Assembly (NCBI GenBank): GCA_028678715.1 | Contig: JAJRCY010000056.1 | Span: 1 to 6,246 of the forward strand | Length of the DNA: 6,246 nt | From: Methanomicrobiales archaeon | GTDB lineage: Archaea > Halobacteriota > Methanomicrobia > Methanomicrobiales > JACTUA01 | Reading direction: 5' to 3' | Shown here: piece by piece, positions 1 through 5,658 of the stretch | Layout: the number at the start of each line of letters is the position of its first letter | Numbering within the stretch: position 1 is the first letter of the stretch | Translations under genes and position numbers: made by a program | The notes under the pieces: generated by a model | The model's database searches: none | Seen by the model: only the letters and a program-made list of their open reading frames with translations | What the model was told of the DNA's origin: nothing

Positions 1-73
1 ACCTTTCCGCAAGATAAATCCGTGGGATAAGGCTTTGCGGGGGACCCAACAGGCGGACCCGGAACCCGCGGGA
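1..73. other. Downstream flank of nreA at the window edge
   Basis: No gene is supported here. CCGCAA (7-12) and TTGCGG (35-40) form the arms of an imperfect inverted repeat, with a smaller ATCC/GGAT pair nested inside (18-21 and 25-28). On the minus strand the stretch reads GGATTTATCTT, which contains a TTTATC element resembling an archaeal TATA box. It could serve a minus-strand gene lying left of the window. A plus-strand frame reaching a stop at 28-30 could equally be the tail of a gene entering from the left. The sequence does not decide between these. Confidence 0.3.
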
Positions 74-1252
74 TTACCCTGCCCTGCCCGTGAAATCCCC
101 CAGGGTCCTCTGGCCTGTCCCCCGGTGCAGGTCTGCAAGGAGCGTGCTCTCTGCCAGGAACCGGTCCATGGGGAGTGCAAGGCGGGGGGCGAGGGCGGCC
201 AGGGCCGCCCCCAGGTCCTCGAACTCCGTCCCTGGCTGGAGCATCGCCTGGCGTACATTCTCCCGCACGTTGAAGACACCCAGCGGGATGTAGCCATGGT
301 ACGCCTCCCGGAGGATGATGGCTCCCGCCTGCCACCCTTCCCGTTCCAGGGCCTCCAGGACAGCCATCCGGCAGGAATAGAAGCATCCCCCGACAGATGA
401 GTATTCATTCTTTCCCCGGAACCCCTCGTGGTCTGCAAAGAGGAACTCTTCCCTCCCCATGACATGCAGGAAGGCCTCCATCCACTCGTACTGCCAGGGG
501 GTTGGGAGCAGGATCACGGCGTAGGTGTTGTGGAGGCTCGAGAACTCGTGAATCCGCACCGTATCCAGGAGGGGGAGCTGCCGGACACGGCTGAGAAGGT
601 GATCCCCGAGGGCTGTATCGCAGGCGGTGATGGACCAGCGGGTGGGCACCAGGCGGCGATGCTGGCCGGTTCCCAGGGCTCCCGCGGAGAGCGCCTTCTG
701 GATGGACGAGAAAGGGACACCTCTCCTGTGGAGATCGACCATCGCGCCGGCGGCGCTGAGATCCGTATCATTGAATACCCGCTCCAGGTCCCGGTTCCAC
801 CGCACGTTCCCGATGTCGAACCGCTCCACCGGTGCACTGGGGCCGAAAGGGGCATGGTCCTCGGAGAAGGAACACCCCCGCGGGATGCTCCCAAAGGCGG
901 CCTCGCTCTCCACCGATCCATCGGAGAGGGCGATCTCCCTCAGGAGATCCGCGTACCGGGAATCCCGGTCGTTCACTCTCACCCGACGTTTTCCCCGGAC
1001 CAGGCCCATCCGGTACCCGATGATCTCCTCCTGCGTCCTCCTCCCCGGGATCCAGTCCTCCGGGGTGTCCATCACGCGGGTATCCCCGTGGACCGGTGCA
1101 ATCATGGGACCGGCATCCACCTCCGGGTAGTTCCAGGACCCGATGAAGATCGACGGCGGGGTAGAACCCTCCATCTCCCTCCCCACCGCAACAGAGAACA
1201 TGGGAAGGGTGGCGGTGAGCTGTCTGAGGTACTCGGCCTTGCCCGGTCCCAT
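74..1252 (-). CDS. nreA: DNA repair protein NreA (archaeal Nre family, PCNA-interacting)
   Basis: The 392-residue product matches the archaeal Nre family (DUF650/DUF651). Family traits are the PPSIFIGSWNYPEVDAGP block at about residues 32-49, a long central domain, the YSSVGGCFYSC stretch, and GYIPLGVFNVRE near the C-terminus. The last residues include QRTLGDF (381-387), a QxxLxxF PIP box that would dock on the PCNA sliding clamp. In Haloferax, NreA is linked to repair of mitomycin-C-type damage with the UvrABC pathway; a repair role here is inferred by homology. ATG at 1252 is the only in-frame ATG/GTG/TTG after the upstream stop at 1334-1336, and no clear Shine-Dalgarno precedes it. As I recall the family, many members have an N-terminal cysteine-rich motif. 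Here the frame just upstream reads GLYAAGPTPPLM without cysteines, so the finger is absent, degenerate or frameshifted. The gene is divergent from the UPF0216 gene. Confidence 0.88.
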   Translation of the reverse strand: MGPGKAEYLRQLTATLPMFSVAVGREMEGSTPPSIFIGSWNYPEVDAGPMIAPVHGDTRVMDTPEDWIPGRRTQEEIIGYRMGLVRGKRRVRVNDRDSRYADLLREIALSDGSVESEAAFGSIPRGCSFSEDHAPFGPSAPVERFDIGNVRWNRDLERVFNDTDLSAAGAMVDLHRRGVPFSSIQKALSAGALGTGQHRRLVPTRWSITACDTALGDHLLSRVRQLPLLDTVRIHEFSSLHNTYAVILLPTPWQYEWMEAFLHVMGREEFLFADHEGFRGKNEYSSVGGCFYSCRMAVLEALEREGWQAGAIILREAYHGYIPLGVFNVRENVRQAMLQPGTEFEDLGAALAALAPRLALPMDRFLAESTLLADLHRGTGQRTLGDFTGRAG

Positions 1253-1393
1253 GAGAGGAGGGGTCGGTCCTGCGGCATAAAGACCCGTGGTGCGCGGCGG
1301 GAAAGTGAGGGTCAGAGTTCCCCCCCCGCGGCATCAAAAAGTTACCTTCATCTCTTCCGCGGGAGAGATGGTCTCCTGTCAAGGAAATGCCGC
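1253..1393. promoter_or_regulatory. Divergent promoter region between nreA and the UPF0216 gene, with a near-palindrome
   Basis: This gap must hold promoters for both divergent genes. The only AT-rich core is ATCAAAAAGTTACC (about 1333-1346). It reads AACTTTTTGAT on the other strand and could act as a weak TATA element either way. At 1351-1368 lies TCTCTTCCGCGGGAGAGA, an 18-bp near-palindrome centred on CCGCGG; 16 of 18 positions are symmetric. It sits about where transcription toward the UPF0216 gene would start, a position suited to a repressor. A weak AAGGA ribosome-binding site (1381-1385) precedes the ATG at 1394. Promoter and operator roles are inferred from position only. Confidence 0.35.
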
Positions 1394-1825
1394 ATGGACC
1401 GCCGCCCGTGCATCACCGATGAGTCGGTCTTCTCCCGCTGGATGTCCCTGGAGATGGGTCGGATCAACCAGGGGATTGTAGAGAGGAGAAAGACTCTCGC
1501 AGAGCTCCTGCGGGAGGATTCCCCATCCTCCGTCACCAAGGAGGGAAAGGAGTACCGGTTCCACCGCGAGGTCCTCCAGCAGCTGGGGGAGAAGCTTCCG
1601 GGGTCGCTTCACCGCCGCCTCCGGCTCCCCATTCTCTTCCATTTCGACCCGGACGTGAAGGACAGCTGCCTCCTCACCGATCCCGCGGCGGTGGAGGCGC
1701 TGAAGGTTCTGGGGGAGATCGGATCCCTGCGGCAGCTCCGCGACGGGAAACTCTGGGTGGGGAGGGCCATCGTCTATTCCCTGATCCGGAAGTACCCGAC
1801 GGTCGTGCAGATGGCAATGGGGTGA
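1394..1825 (+). CDS. UPF0216 (DUF61) family archaeal protein
   Basis: The 143-residue product fits the usual size and pattern of the archaeal UPF0216/DUF61 family. Visible hallmarks are WMSLEMGRINQGIVERRKTL (16-35), the SPSSVTKEGKEYRF segment (43-56), and RLPILFHFDPDVKDSCLLTD (77-96). The biochemical function of the family is not known to me, and none is assigned. No signal peptide or membrane segment is seen, so it is probably cytoplasmic. ATG 1394 was chosen because conserved family sequence begins just after it and AAGGA lies 8 bases upstream. The same frame is open far upstream (to 428), but that part lies antisense to nreA and is an artefact of GC bias. A zinc-ribbon gene starts three bases after its stop, so the two are probably co-transcribed. 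Confidence 0.85.
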   Translation: MDRRPCITDESVFSRWMSLEMGRINQGIVERRKTLAELLREDSPSSVTKEGKEYRFHREVLQQLGEKLPGSLHRRLRLPILFHFDPDVKDSCLLTDPAAVEALKVLGEIGSLRQLRDGKLWVGRAIVYSLIRKYPTVVQMAMG

Positions 1826-1828
1826 GGA

Positions 1829-1990
1829 ATGGGGAGCAGGAAGGGTGTTCGGGAGAGAAGGAGACGGATCTGCGGCTACTGCGGCATGGAGACCGTCGAC
1901 GAGTACACTGACGGGGAATGGCAGTCCCAGGGGTTCCAGTGCGAGGAGTGCGCTCTCGCGGAACTTGCTGACGGGACCATTGACGACTGA
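1829..1990 (+). CDS. Small zinc-ribbon protein, translationally coupled to the UPF0216 gene
   Basis: This 53-residue frame starts with ATG three bases after the UPF0216 stop codon. It has a basic N-terminus (RERRRR, about residues 8-13), then CGYC (15-18) and CEEC (38-41), and an acidic C-terminus. Two CxxC knuckles about 20 residues apart are the layout of a zinc ribbon, with the four cysteines expected to bind one zinc. The spacing to the upstream gene and the purine-rich GGTGAGG over the junction point to translational coupling. That makes it probable that the protein works with, or is regulated with, the UPF0216 protein. I do not recognise a named family. The basic arm could contact nucleic acid, but that is inference. 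The frame is short, and its reality rests on the paired cysteines and the tight spacing. Confidence 0.75.
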   Translation: MGSRKGVRERRRRICGYCGMETVDEYTDGEWQSQGFQCEECALAELADGTIDD

Positions 1991-2216
1991 ACCGGCTGAA
2001 TCGGGTCCACTCCCTGCCCCGTTCCCGTCACCCTCCCCCCGGACGATACTGCCTCCCCTCTTTTTTCCGGTAAGATCTGCACTCTACAGGGCTGCTGCGA
2101 TCTCCGCAATGCCACTACGTATTATTGCCCCTTTTTTGGCAAAATACGCCCCGAATAACTTCAAATATCTTTGGACTCAACGATTGCCTTATGGGCTTCC
2201 CTGCCGAATCCCGTCT
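1991..2216 (+). promoter_or_regulatory. Intergenic region: oligo-T terminator candidates, inverted repeat, TATA-like box
   Basis: No gene is seen. A pyrimidine tract ending in T6 (2061-2066) follows the zinc-ribbon gene by about 70 bases and is a plausible archaeal oligo-T terminator for the UPF0216 operon. The DNA then becomes notably AT-richer (about 2109-2190). It includes an inverted repeat at 2118-2148 and CAAATATC (2162-2169), a TATA-like element. The latter would place a transcription start near 2190, some 25 bases before the lipoprotein ATG at 2217. No convincing Shine-Dalgarno precedes that ATG. All assignments are from pattern and position. Confidence 0.4.
2118..2148. repeat. Inverted repeat with T-rich loop upstream of the I42 lipoprotein gene
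   Basis: The left arm is CGTATTATTGCC (2118-2129) and the right arm is GGCAAAATACG (2138-2148). They pair over 11 bp with one bulged A, and the loop is CCTTTTTT. The element lies just upstream of the TATA-like box (2162-2169), so it could be an operator. A second reading is a hairpin plus T-tract acting as a back-up terminator for the upstream operon. The arms are AT-rich in a GC-rich window, which makes chance pairing less likely. Confidence 0.5.
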
Positions 2217-2618
2217 ATGCACTCCACGCACACCCTCACCGGCCTCCTGGCAGTCGGGATTCTGGTCGCAGGCCTGCTCATGACCGGATGCGTCTCTTCG
2301 CCTGCCCTCTATGACGAGGCCAGCAACGGGAAGACCGTTACCCTTGCCCAGGGCAGCACCGTCATGATCCGGTTGAAAGAGAACCCGACCACCGGGTACC
2401 GCTGGGAGGTGACGGTTCCGGAAGGCCTCTCCCTGGTACGCGATGAGTACACTCCCGATGCCGTACCCACCGGGATCGTGGGATCCGGTGGCATCCACAC
2501 CTGGCTGCTGCAGCCCACGAACGCCGGCACCTTCACCTTCCGTGGAACATACATGCAGCCCTGGATGAACGTGACCGGAACCGAGCAAACCTTTGCCCTG
2601 ACACTGGTGGTGCGGTAA
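2217..2618 (+). CDS. Chagasin/I42-family cysteine peptidase inhibitor, predicted lipoprotein
   Basis: The 133-residue protein opens with a hydrophobic segment (about residues 7-22) ending in LLMTGC with Cys25, a lipoprotein-type leader. The mature protein would be anchored outside the cell membrane. The rest has the loop motifs of the chagasin (MEROPS I42) immunoglobulin-like inhibitors of papain-type (C1) cysteine peptidases: NPTTGY (56-61), GSGG (89-92) and the loop around QPW (114-116), where chagasins usually have RPW. The length after the leader, about 108 residues, fits the family. ATG 2217 is chosen because the leader starts there; the frame is open further upstream (from 1845), but that overlaps the zinc-ribbon gene and holds no family sequence. 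A role in restraining extracellular or envelope cysteine peptidases is inferred. No peptidase gene lies nearby. It converges with the fusion gene across a 350-bp gap. Confidence 0.87.
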   Translation: MHSTHTLTGLLAVGILVAGLLMTGCVSSPALYDEASNGKTVTLAQGSTVMIRLKENPTTGYRWEVTVPEGLSLVRDEYTPDAVPTGIVGSGGIHTWLLQPTNAGTFTFRGTYMQPWMNVTGTEQTFALTLVVR

Positions 2619-2710
2619 CGCACCCCCTCGCTCCATCTTATCCTCTTTCATCAAGCTCGTGAAGCCGCATCCTTCCTGGGAAGCCCGTATCCTCATCTGG
2701 AGTGGGTGAC

Positions 2711-2732
2711 GGGAGGGGGCGGGCCCCCTCCC
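2711..2732. repeat. Perfect GC-rich inverted repeat (hairpin)
   Basis: The arms GGGAGGGGGC (2711-2720) and GCCCCCTCCC (2723-2732) are exact reverse complements separated by GG. In RNA, a 9-bp stem with a 4-nt loop would form. It lies 93 bases past the I42 stop and in the convergent gap, so it may stall or terminate transcription from either side. No T-run follows directly, so it is not a classic intrinsic terminator. Confidence 0.6.
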
Positions 2733-2838
2733 GGTCCCTCCCCCGTGAGGATGGGGTGTTCTGGCTTGCCCGGGAAAGGAGAGCCGGATCTAAAACCGAC
2801 AGATCCTGTCAGGCACGGTTGGGGGGCGCCCACGCGGC

Positions 2839-2856
2839 GGGGGGCGAAAGCCCCCC
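2839..2856. repeat. Perfect hairpin capped by a GAAA tetraloop
   Basis: GGGGGGC (2839-2845) and GCCCCCC (2850-2856) pair perfectly around GAAA (2846-2849), a GNRA-type tetraloop on the plus strand. Such loops are very stable in RNA, which suggests a transcribed structure. On the minus strand the loop would be TTTC, so plus-strand RNA is the better reading. TTTTCCCCCC follows about 20 bases downstream. The role is unknown; it could belong to a 3' end or a dispersed repeat. Confidence 0.55.
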
Positions 2857-2968
2857 TGGAGCGTCCCGGTTCCACTTTTCCCCCCATGCCTCTTTGGCCA
2901 TCACAGGGGATGGGTCCGGAGATGGGCCGGGCGATGCTCTTTCCCCCATCCCCCTATCGGAAACAGCA

Positions 2969-5548
2969 CTATCCCCTCAGCATCTCCGCCAGGGACGCCA
3001 GCAGCACCTCGATATCATGGAGGGTGGTGTAGGGCCCCGTGCTCGCCCGCACGGTGCCGGAGGGAAGATCCAGGTGCGCCATCAGGCGCCCGCAGCCGTG
3101 GTCCCCGGCACCCACCAGGATGTCCGCGGTCTCGTCCAGGTACCGGGCCACATCCACGGGGTCCAGACCCTCCAGCGTGAAGGAGATGATCCCGGTCCTC
3201 ACGGCCGGATCCTCCGGGGCATAGACCCGAACGCCGGGCAACTCCCGGAGCCCACTCACCATGGCATCGGCAAGGGCCCTTTCGCGGACCCGTATCCCCT
3301 CCCTCCCGGCCTTCTCCAGGTACTGCGCCGCCGCCCCCAGGGCGATGGCGCCGGCAATGTTGGGGGTCCCGGCCTCGTACCGCTCCGGTCCTTCCACCGC
3401 CCGATAGCCCGCAACGGTGACCTCCTCCACCATGCCGCCGCCCACCATCCGGGGCTCCAGGTCCGCGTCCCGCATCCAGAGCGCACCGGTACCGGTGGGA
3501 CCGAGCATCCGGTGGCCGTCCAGGGCCAGGTAATCGCACCCCAGCGCCGCCACGTCCAGGGGCATCCGGACGGCTGCATGGCTTGCGTCCAGGAGCATCC
3601 GTGCTCCCCTCTCATGGCATGCGGCTGCCATCTCCCGGGCCGGGAGGATGGTGCCGGTCACCCCTGAGACCAGGCTCGCGGCCAGAAGGCGGGTCCGGGG
3701 CGATAGGGCTGCCGCAACCGCCTCCGGATCGATGATGAGGCCAGGGGTGGAGGGGACGACGGTGACGCTCACGCCCTGAGCCCGGAGCCCTTCCCAGAGG
3801 CCCAGGTGGAGATCCGGTTCCAGGAGGGTGGACACCACGTGGTCGCCCGCTTCCCACGCGATCCCCCGAGCAACCATGAGGAGCGCATCCGTGGCATCCC
3901 GGGTGAAGACCACCATACCGGCACGGGCGCCGATGAAGGCTGCCAGGTGATTCCGGGCCTGCCAGTACCGCTGGGAAGCCACCTGGGTGAGCCGGTGGAC
4001 GCCCCGGCCGACGTTAGCCCGGAAGTGGTGCTCGAAGTCCGCGAGGGCACCGAGCACCGGTTCCGGGCAGACGGAGGTGTCGGCGCTGTCCAGGTGGACC
4101 AGATCTGCGATCAGCGGAAAGTCGCCCCGGAGGTCTCCCTCTGCCTTCGGAACCGGCAGCGGCCTGACAGGAGCGGCCAGGGCGGGTGGCCGGGGCGTCA
4201 GGTCCACGCCGTGGAGTCTCACAAGTTCCCGCATCTTGGGGGGCAGGTCCCTCCACCGCCAGAGCCCCCACCGGGCATACTCCGGCGGGAGCCCCTTCTT
4301 TTGGGCCCACCGCTCCAGGAACGCTTCCCACCGGGCGGCCAGATCCGGGTGGAGCGTGCGCAGGCCCTCGTGCTCCGACTCCAGCATGGCGGGGCAGAGG
4401 TAGCACCCGATCCGCTCGATCCCCTGCGCATAGAGGGGGTTCACGGGCAGCTCCCGCCACCAGAGGTACAGGAAGACCTCCAGCGCCCGCCAGTGGCGGA
4501 TGGGGGAGATGTTCACCTGCAGGGGATTCGCAGGGTTCTGGCTCTCCAGTTCCAGGTCCGCCCGGTTCCAGGACTCGTACCACCGGTTCCCCTGAATTGT
4601 GACGCAGGGGCCGGTGGAGGCCAGGTGGATCTTCAGGGGGTGGAGCTTCAGCATCTTGCAGCACCACCGGTGGTCCTTGGCCGGCGGCCCTGCCTTCTCC
4701 ACACCGGCCCAGAAGTCCCCGGCCTTCCGGATCACCGGCACCCCCTGTGCCTCAACGAAGGCCACCGTTTCGGGGAACTCGATCCCCGTGTCCAGGAAGA
4801 AGGCCTCTGAAACGCCGGCCTTCCGGGCCAGGTGCAGAACGGCGGTGCTGTCCTTGCCCCCGGAGAAGGAGACGTTCACGCAGGGGCGGTCGTGGAGGTG
4901 CTGCCGGATGGCTCGGACAGCGTGCCGCTCCAGGTTCTTCAGGTGGTACCGGTTCCGTTCCACGGCCATCTCCCAGCCGGGATCGGGGGGGGTGCGGGTG
5001 ACCACAGGCCGCAGCTCCCTGACCCGGATCTGACCCTCCCTGAGCACGCCGGTGCCGAAAAGGGTACCATGCCAAACAATCACAGTCCCGTCCGGTTCCG
5101 TCGTGGAGACCGGGACCCGTTTCCCGCCGATCCGTCGGCCGCCTTCCACGGCACCGGGAGCAGCCGCCTCCAGGTCCACGATGCCCCGGGTGGCATGGCC
5201 CAGGACCACGGGCAGCGCCTGGGGGGCCAGGTCGAACCGGAAACGTCGCGTGACGGGATCAAAGGTGAGCCACCCGAATCGCTCGCCGTGGGCAATGACC
5301 AGCTCCGCCCGGTCCACCCCCCCGGTCTTGTTGAAGAGCAGGATCTTCGGGAGGGGCACCTCTCCGAACCGGGACGTGATCAGGTCCTGGATCAGGGCCA
5401 TGTCGGCCGCAAGCACCGGCCGGACATCGTAGGGCTCGAGCAGCGGGATCCCCCGGCCCTCCGCTCCGCAGCCGCAGGTGCGGGCGATCAGGGGCACGTT
5501 GCACCGGTCGCACCAGTACAGGGTCTTCCGGACGGGCGGCTCCCTCAT
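2969..5548 (-). CDS. Zinc ribbon–PUA-like–PAPS reductase-type–cysteine desulfurase-fold fusion protein
   Basis: This 859-residue fusion has four parts. A zinc ribbon has Cys13, 16, 25 and 27. A PUA-like domain spans about 124-178, after a pre-PUA-like stretch. A PAPS-reductase/adenine-nucleotide alpha-hydrolase domain (about 200-450) has the SGGKDST PP-loop (229-235), DTGIEFPE (253-260), CC (296-297) and GCYLC (381-385). Its CC...CxxC set matches the cysteines that hold a [4Fe-4S] cluster in assimilatory APS reductases. A class-V aminotransferase domain (about 480-859) is full length and resembles SufS/CsdA, with RYEAGTPN (723-730) and VRAS (833-836) blocks. However, the expected PLP lysine is Arg680 (DGHRMLGPTG, 677-686), and no Cys precedes RAS. 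Sulfonucleotide reduction or RNA thiolation is inferred for the first half; the second half may be inactive. ATG 5548 is preferred to an in-frame ATG at 5644, which would overlap the aspS leader and add nonconserved sequence. The gene is cytoplasmic and apparently monocistronic. Confidence 0.85.
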   Translation of the reverse strand: MREPPVRKTLYWCDRCNVPLIARTCGCGAEGRGIPLLEPYDVRPVLAADMALIQDLITSRFGEVPLPKILLFNKTGGVDRAELVIAHGERFGWLTFDPVTRRFRFDLAPQALPVVLGHATRGIVDLEAAAPGAVEGGRRIGGKRVPVSTTEPDGTVIVWHGTLFGTGVLREGQIRVRELRPVVTRTPPDPGWEMAVERNRYHLKNLERHAVRAIRQHLHDRPCVNVSFSGGKDSTAVLHLARKAGVSEAFFLDTGIEFPETVAFVEAQGVPVIRKAGDFWAGVEKAGPPAKDHRWCCKMLKLHPLKIHLASTGPCVTIQGNRWYESWNRADLELESQNPANPLQVNISPIRHWRALEVFLYLWWRELPVNPLYAQGIERIGCYLCPAMLESEHEGLRTLHPDLAARWEAFLERWAQKKGLPPEYARWGLWRWRDLPPKMRELVRLHGVDLTPRPPALAAPVRPLPVPKAEGDLRGDFPLIADLVHLDSADTSVCPEPVLGALADFEHHFRANVGRGVHRLTQVASQRYWQARNHLAAFIGARAGMVVFTRDATDALLMVARGIAWEAGDHVVSTLLEPDLHLGLWEGLRAQGVSVTVVPSTPGLIIDPEAVAAALSPRTRLLAASLVSGVTGTILPAREMAAACHERGARMLLDASHAAVRMPLDVAALGCDYLALDGHRMLGPTGTGALWMRDADLEPRMVGGGMVEEVTVAGYRAVEGPERYEAGTPNIAGAIALGAAAQYLEKAGREGIRVRERALADAMVSGLRELPGVRVYAPEDPAVRTGIISFTLEGLDPVDVARYLDETADILVGAGDHGCGRLMAHLDLPSGTVRASTGPYTTLHDIEVLLASLAEMLRG

Positions 5549-5658
5549 CGGCGAACTATTCTGTCCGGGAAGGGGATAAGGGATGCGCCGTTGTCCTCCC
5601 GGAATCCCAACACCTATTACCTCCCGGGCGCACCTAAGAGGCATCTGAGAGGGATTGG
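5549..5658. promoter_or_regulatory. Divergent promoter region between the fusion gene and aspS
   Basis: The 110-bp gap must drive both genes. Toward the fusion gene, CCCTTATCCCC on the minus strand (about 5572-5582) is the best TATA-like element. It lies about 28 bases from the ATG, which would suit a leaderless message. Toward aspS, CCTATTACC (about 5613-5621) would put a start near 5642. GAGAGGG (5647-5653) is a good Shine-Dalgarno, five bases before ATG 5659. The hexamer TCCCGG occurs at 5597 and 5622, and inverted within TCCGGGA at 5564-5570, so a bound regulator is possible but unproven. Confidence 0.4.

Larger units (their letters stand above)
2619..2968. other. Convergent intergenic region, no credible gene, GC-rich hairpins
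   Basis: The 350 bases lie between the ends of two converging genes. Open frames cross it on both strands, but their translations are low-complexity (Pro, Gly, Arg, Ser) with no family features. Two perfect hairpins stand out (2711-2732 and 2839-2856, listed separately). A weaker one is GACAG-ATC-CTGTC near 2799-2811. Short T-runs suited to archaeal termination are CTTTCATC near 2644 and TTTT near 2875 on the plus strand, and TTTT on the minus strand opposite AAAA near 2792. The region may be a two-way termination zone. Confidence 0.5.

Noticed and set aside
768..1382. Minus-strand 204-residue frame overlapping nreA
   Set aside because: It overlaps the well-supported nreA frame and is composition-driven; only its GSLCRRTDP segment is of possible interest as a frameshifted nreA start.
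428..1393. Long plus-strand open frame upstream of and in frame with the UPF0216 gene
   Set aside because: It lies antisense to nreA, its translation has no family features, and conserved UPF0216 sequence begins only after ATG 1394.
1845..2216. Extended N-terminus for the I42 protein
   Set aside because: It overlaps the zinc-ribbon gene and would bury the lipoprotein leader inside the protein; ATG 2217 begins directly at the leader.
2693..2887. Minus-strand 64-residue frame in the convergent gap
   Set aside because: It is low-complexity, runs through both hairpins, and has no ribosome-binding site or conserved motif.
2702..3667. Plus-strand 321-residue frame across the convergent gap into the fusion gene
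   Set aside because: It is Pro/Gly/His/Arg-rich with no recognisable motifs and is antisense to the desulfurase-fold coding region.
3806..4810. Plus-strand 334-residue frame, and a similar one at 4832-5761
   Set aside because: Both are antisense shadows of the fusion gene with biased composition; the recognisable domains are all on the minus strand.
5549..5644. Upstream start (ATG 5644) for the fusion gene
   Set aside because: The extra 32 residues show no domain, have no ribosome-binding site, and would overlap the aspS leader; ATG 5548 sits just before the zinc ribbon.
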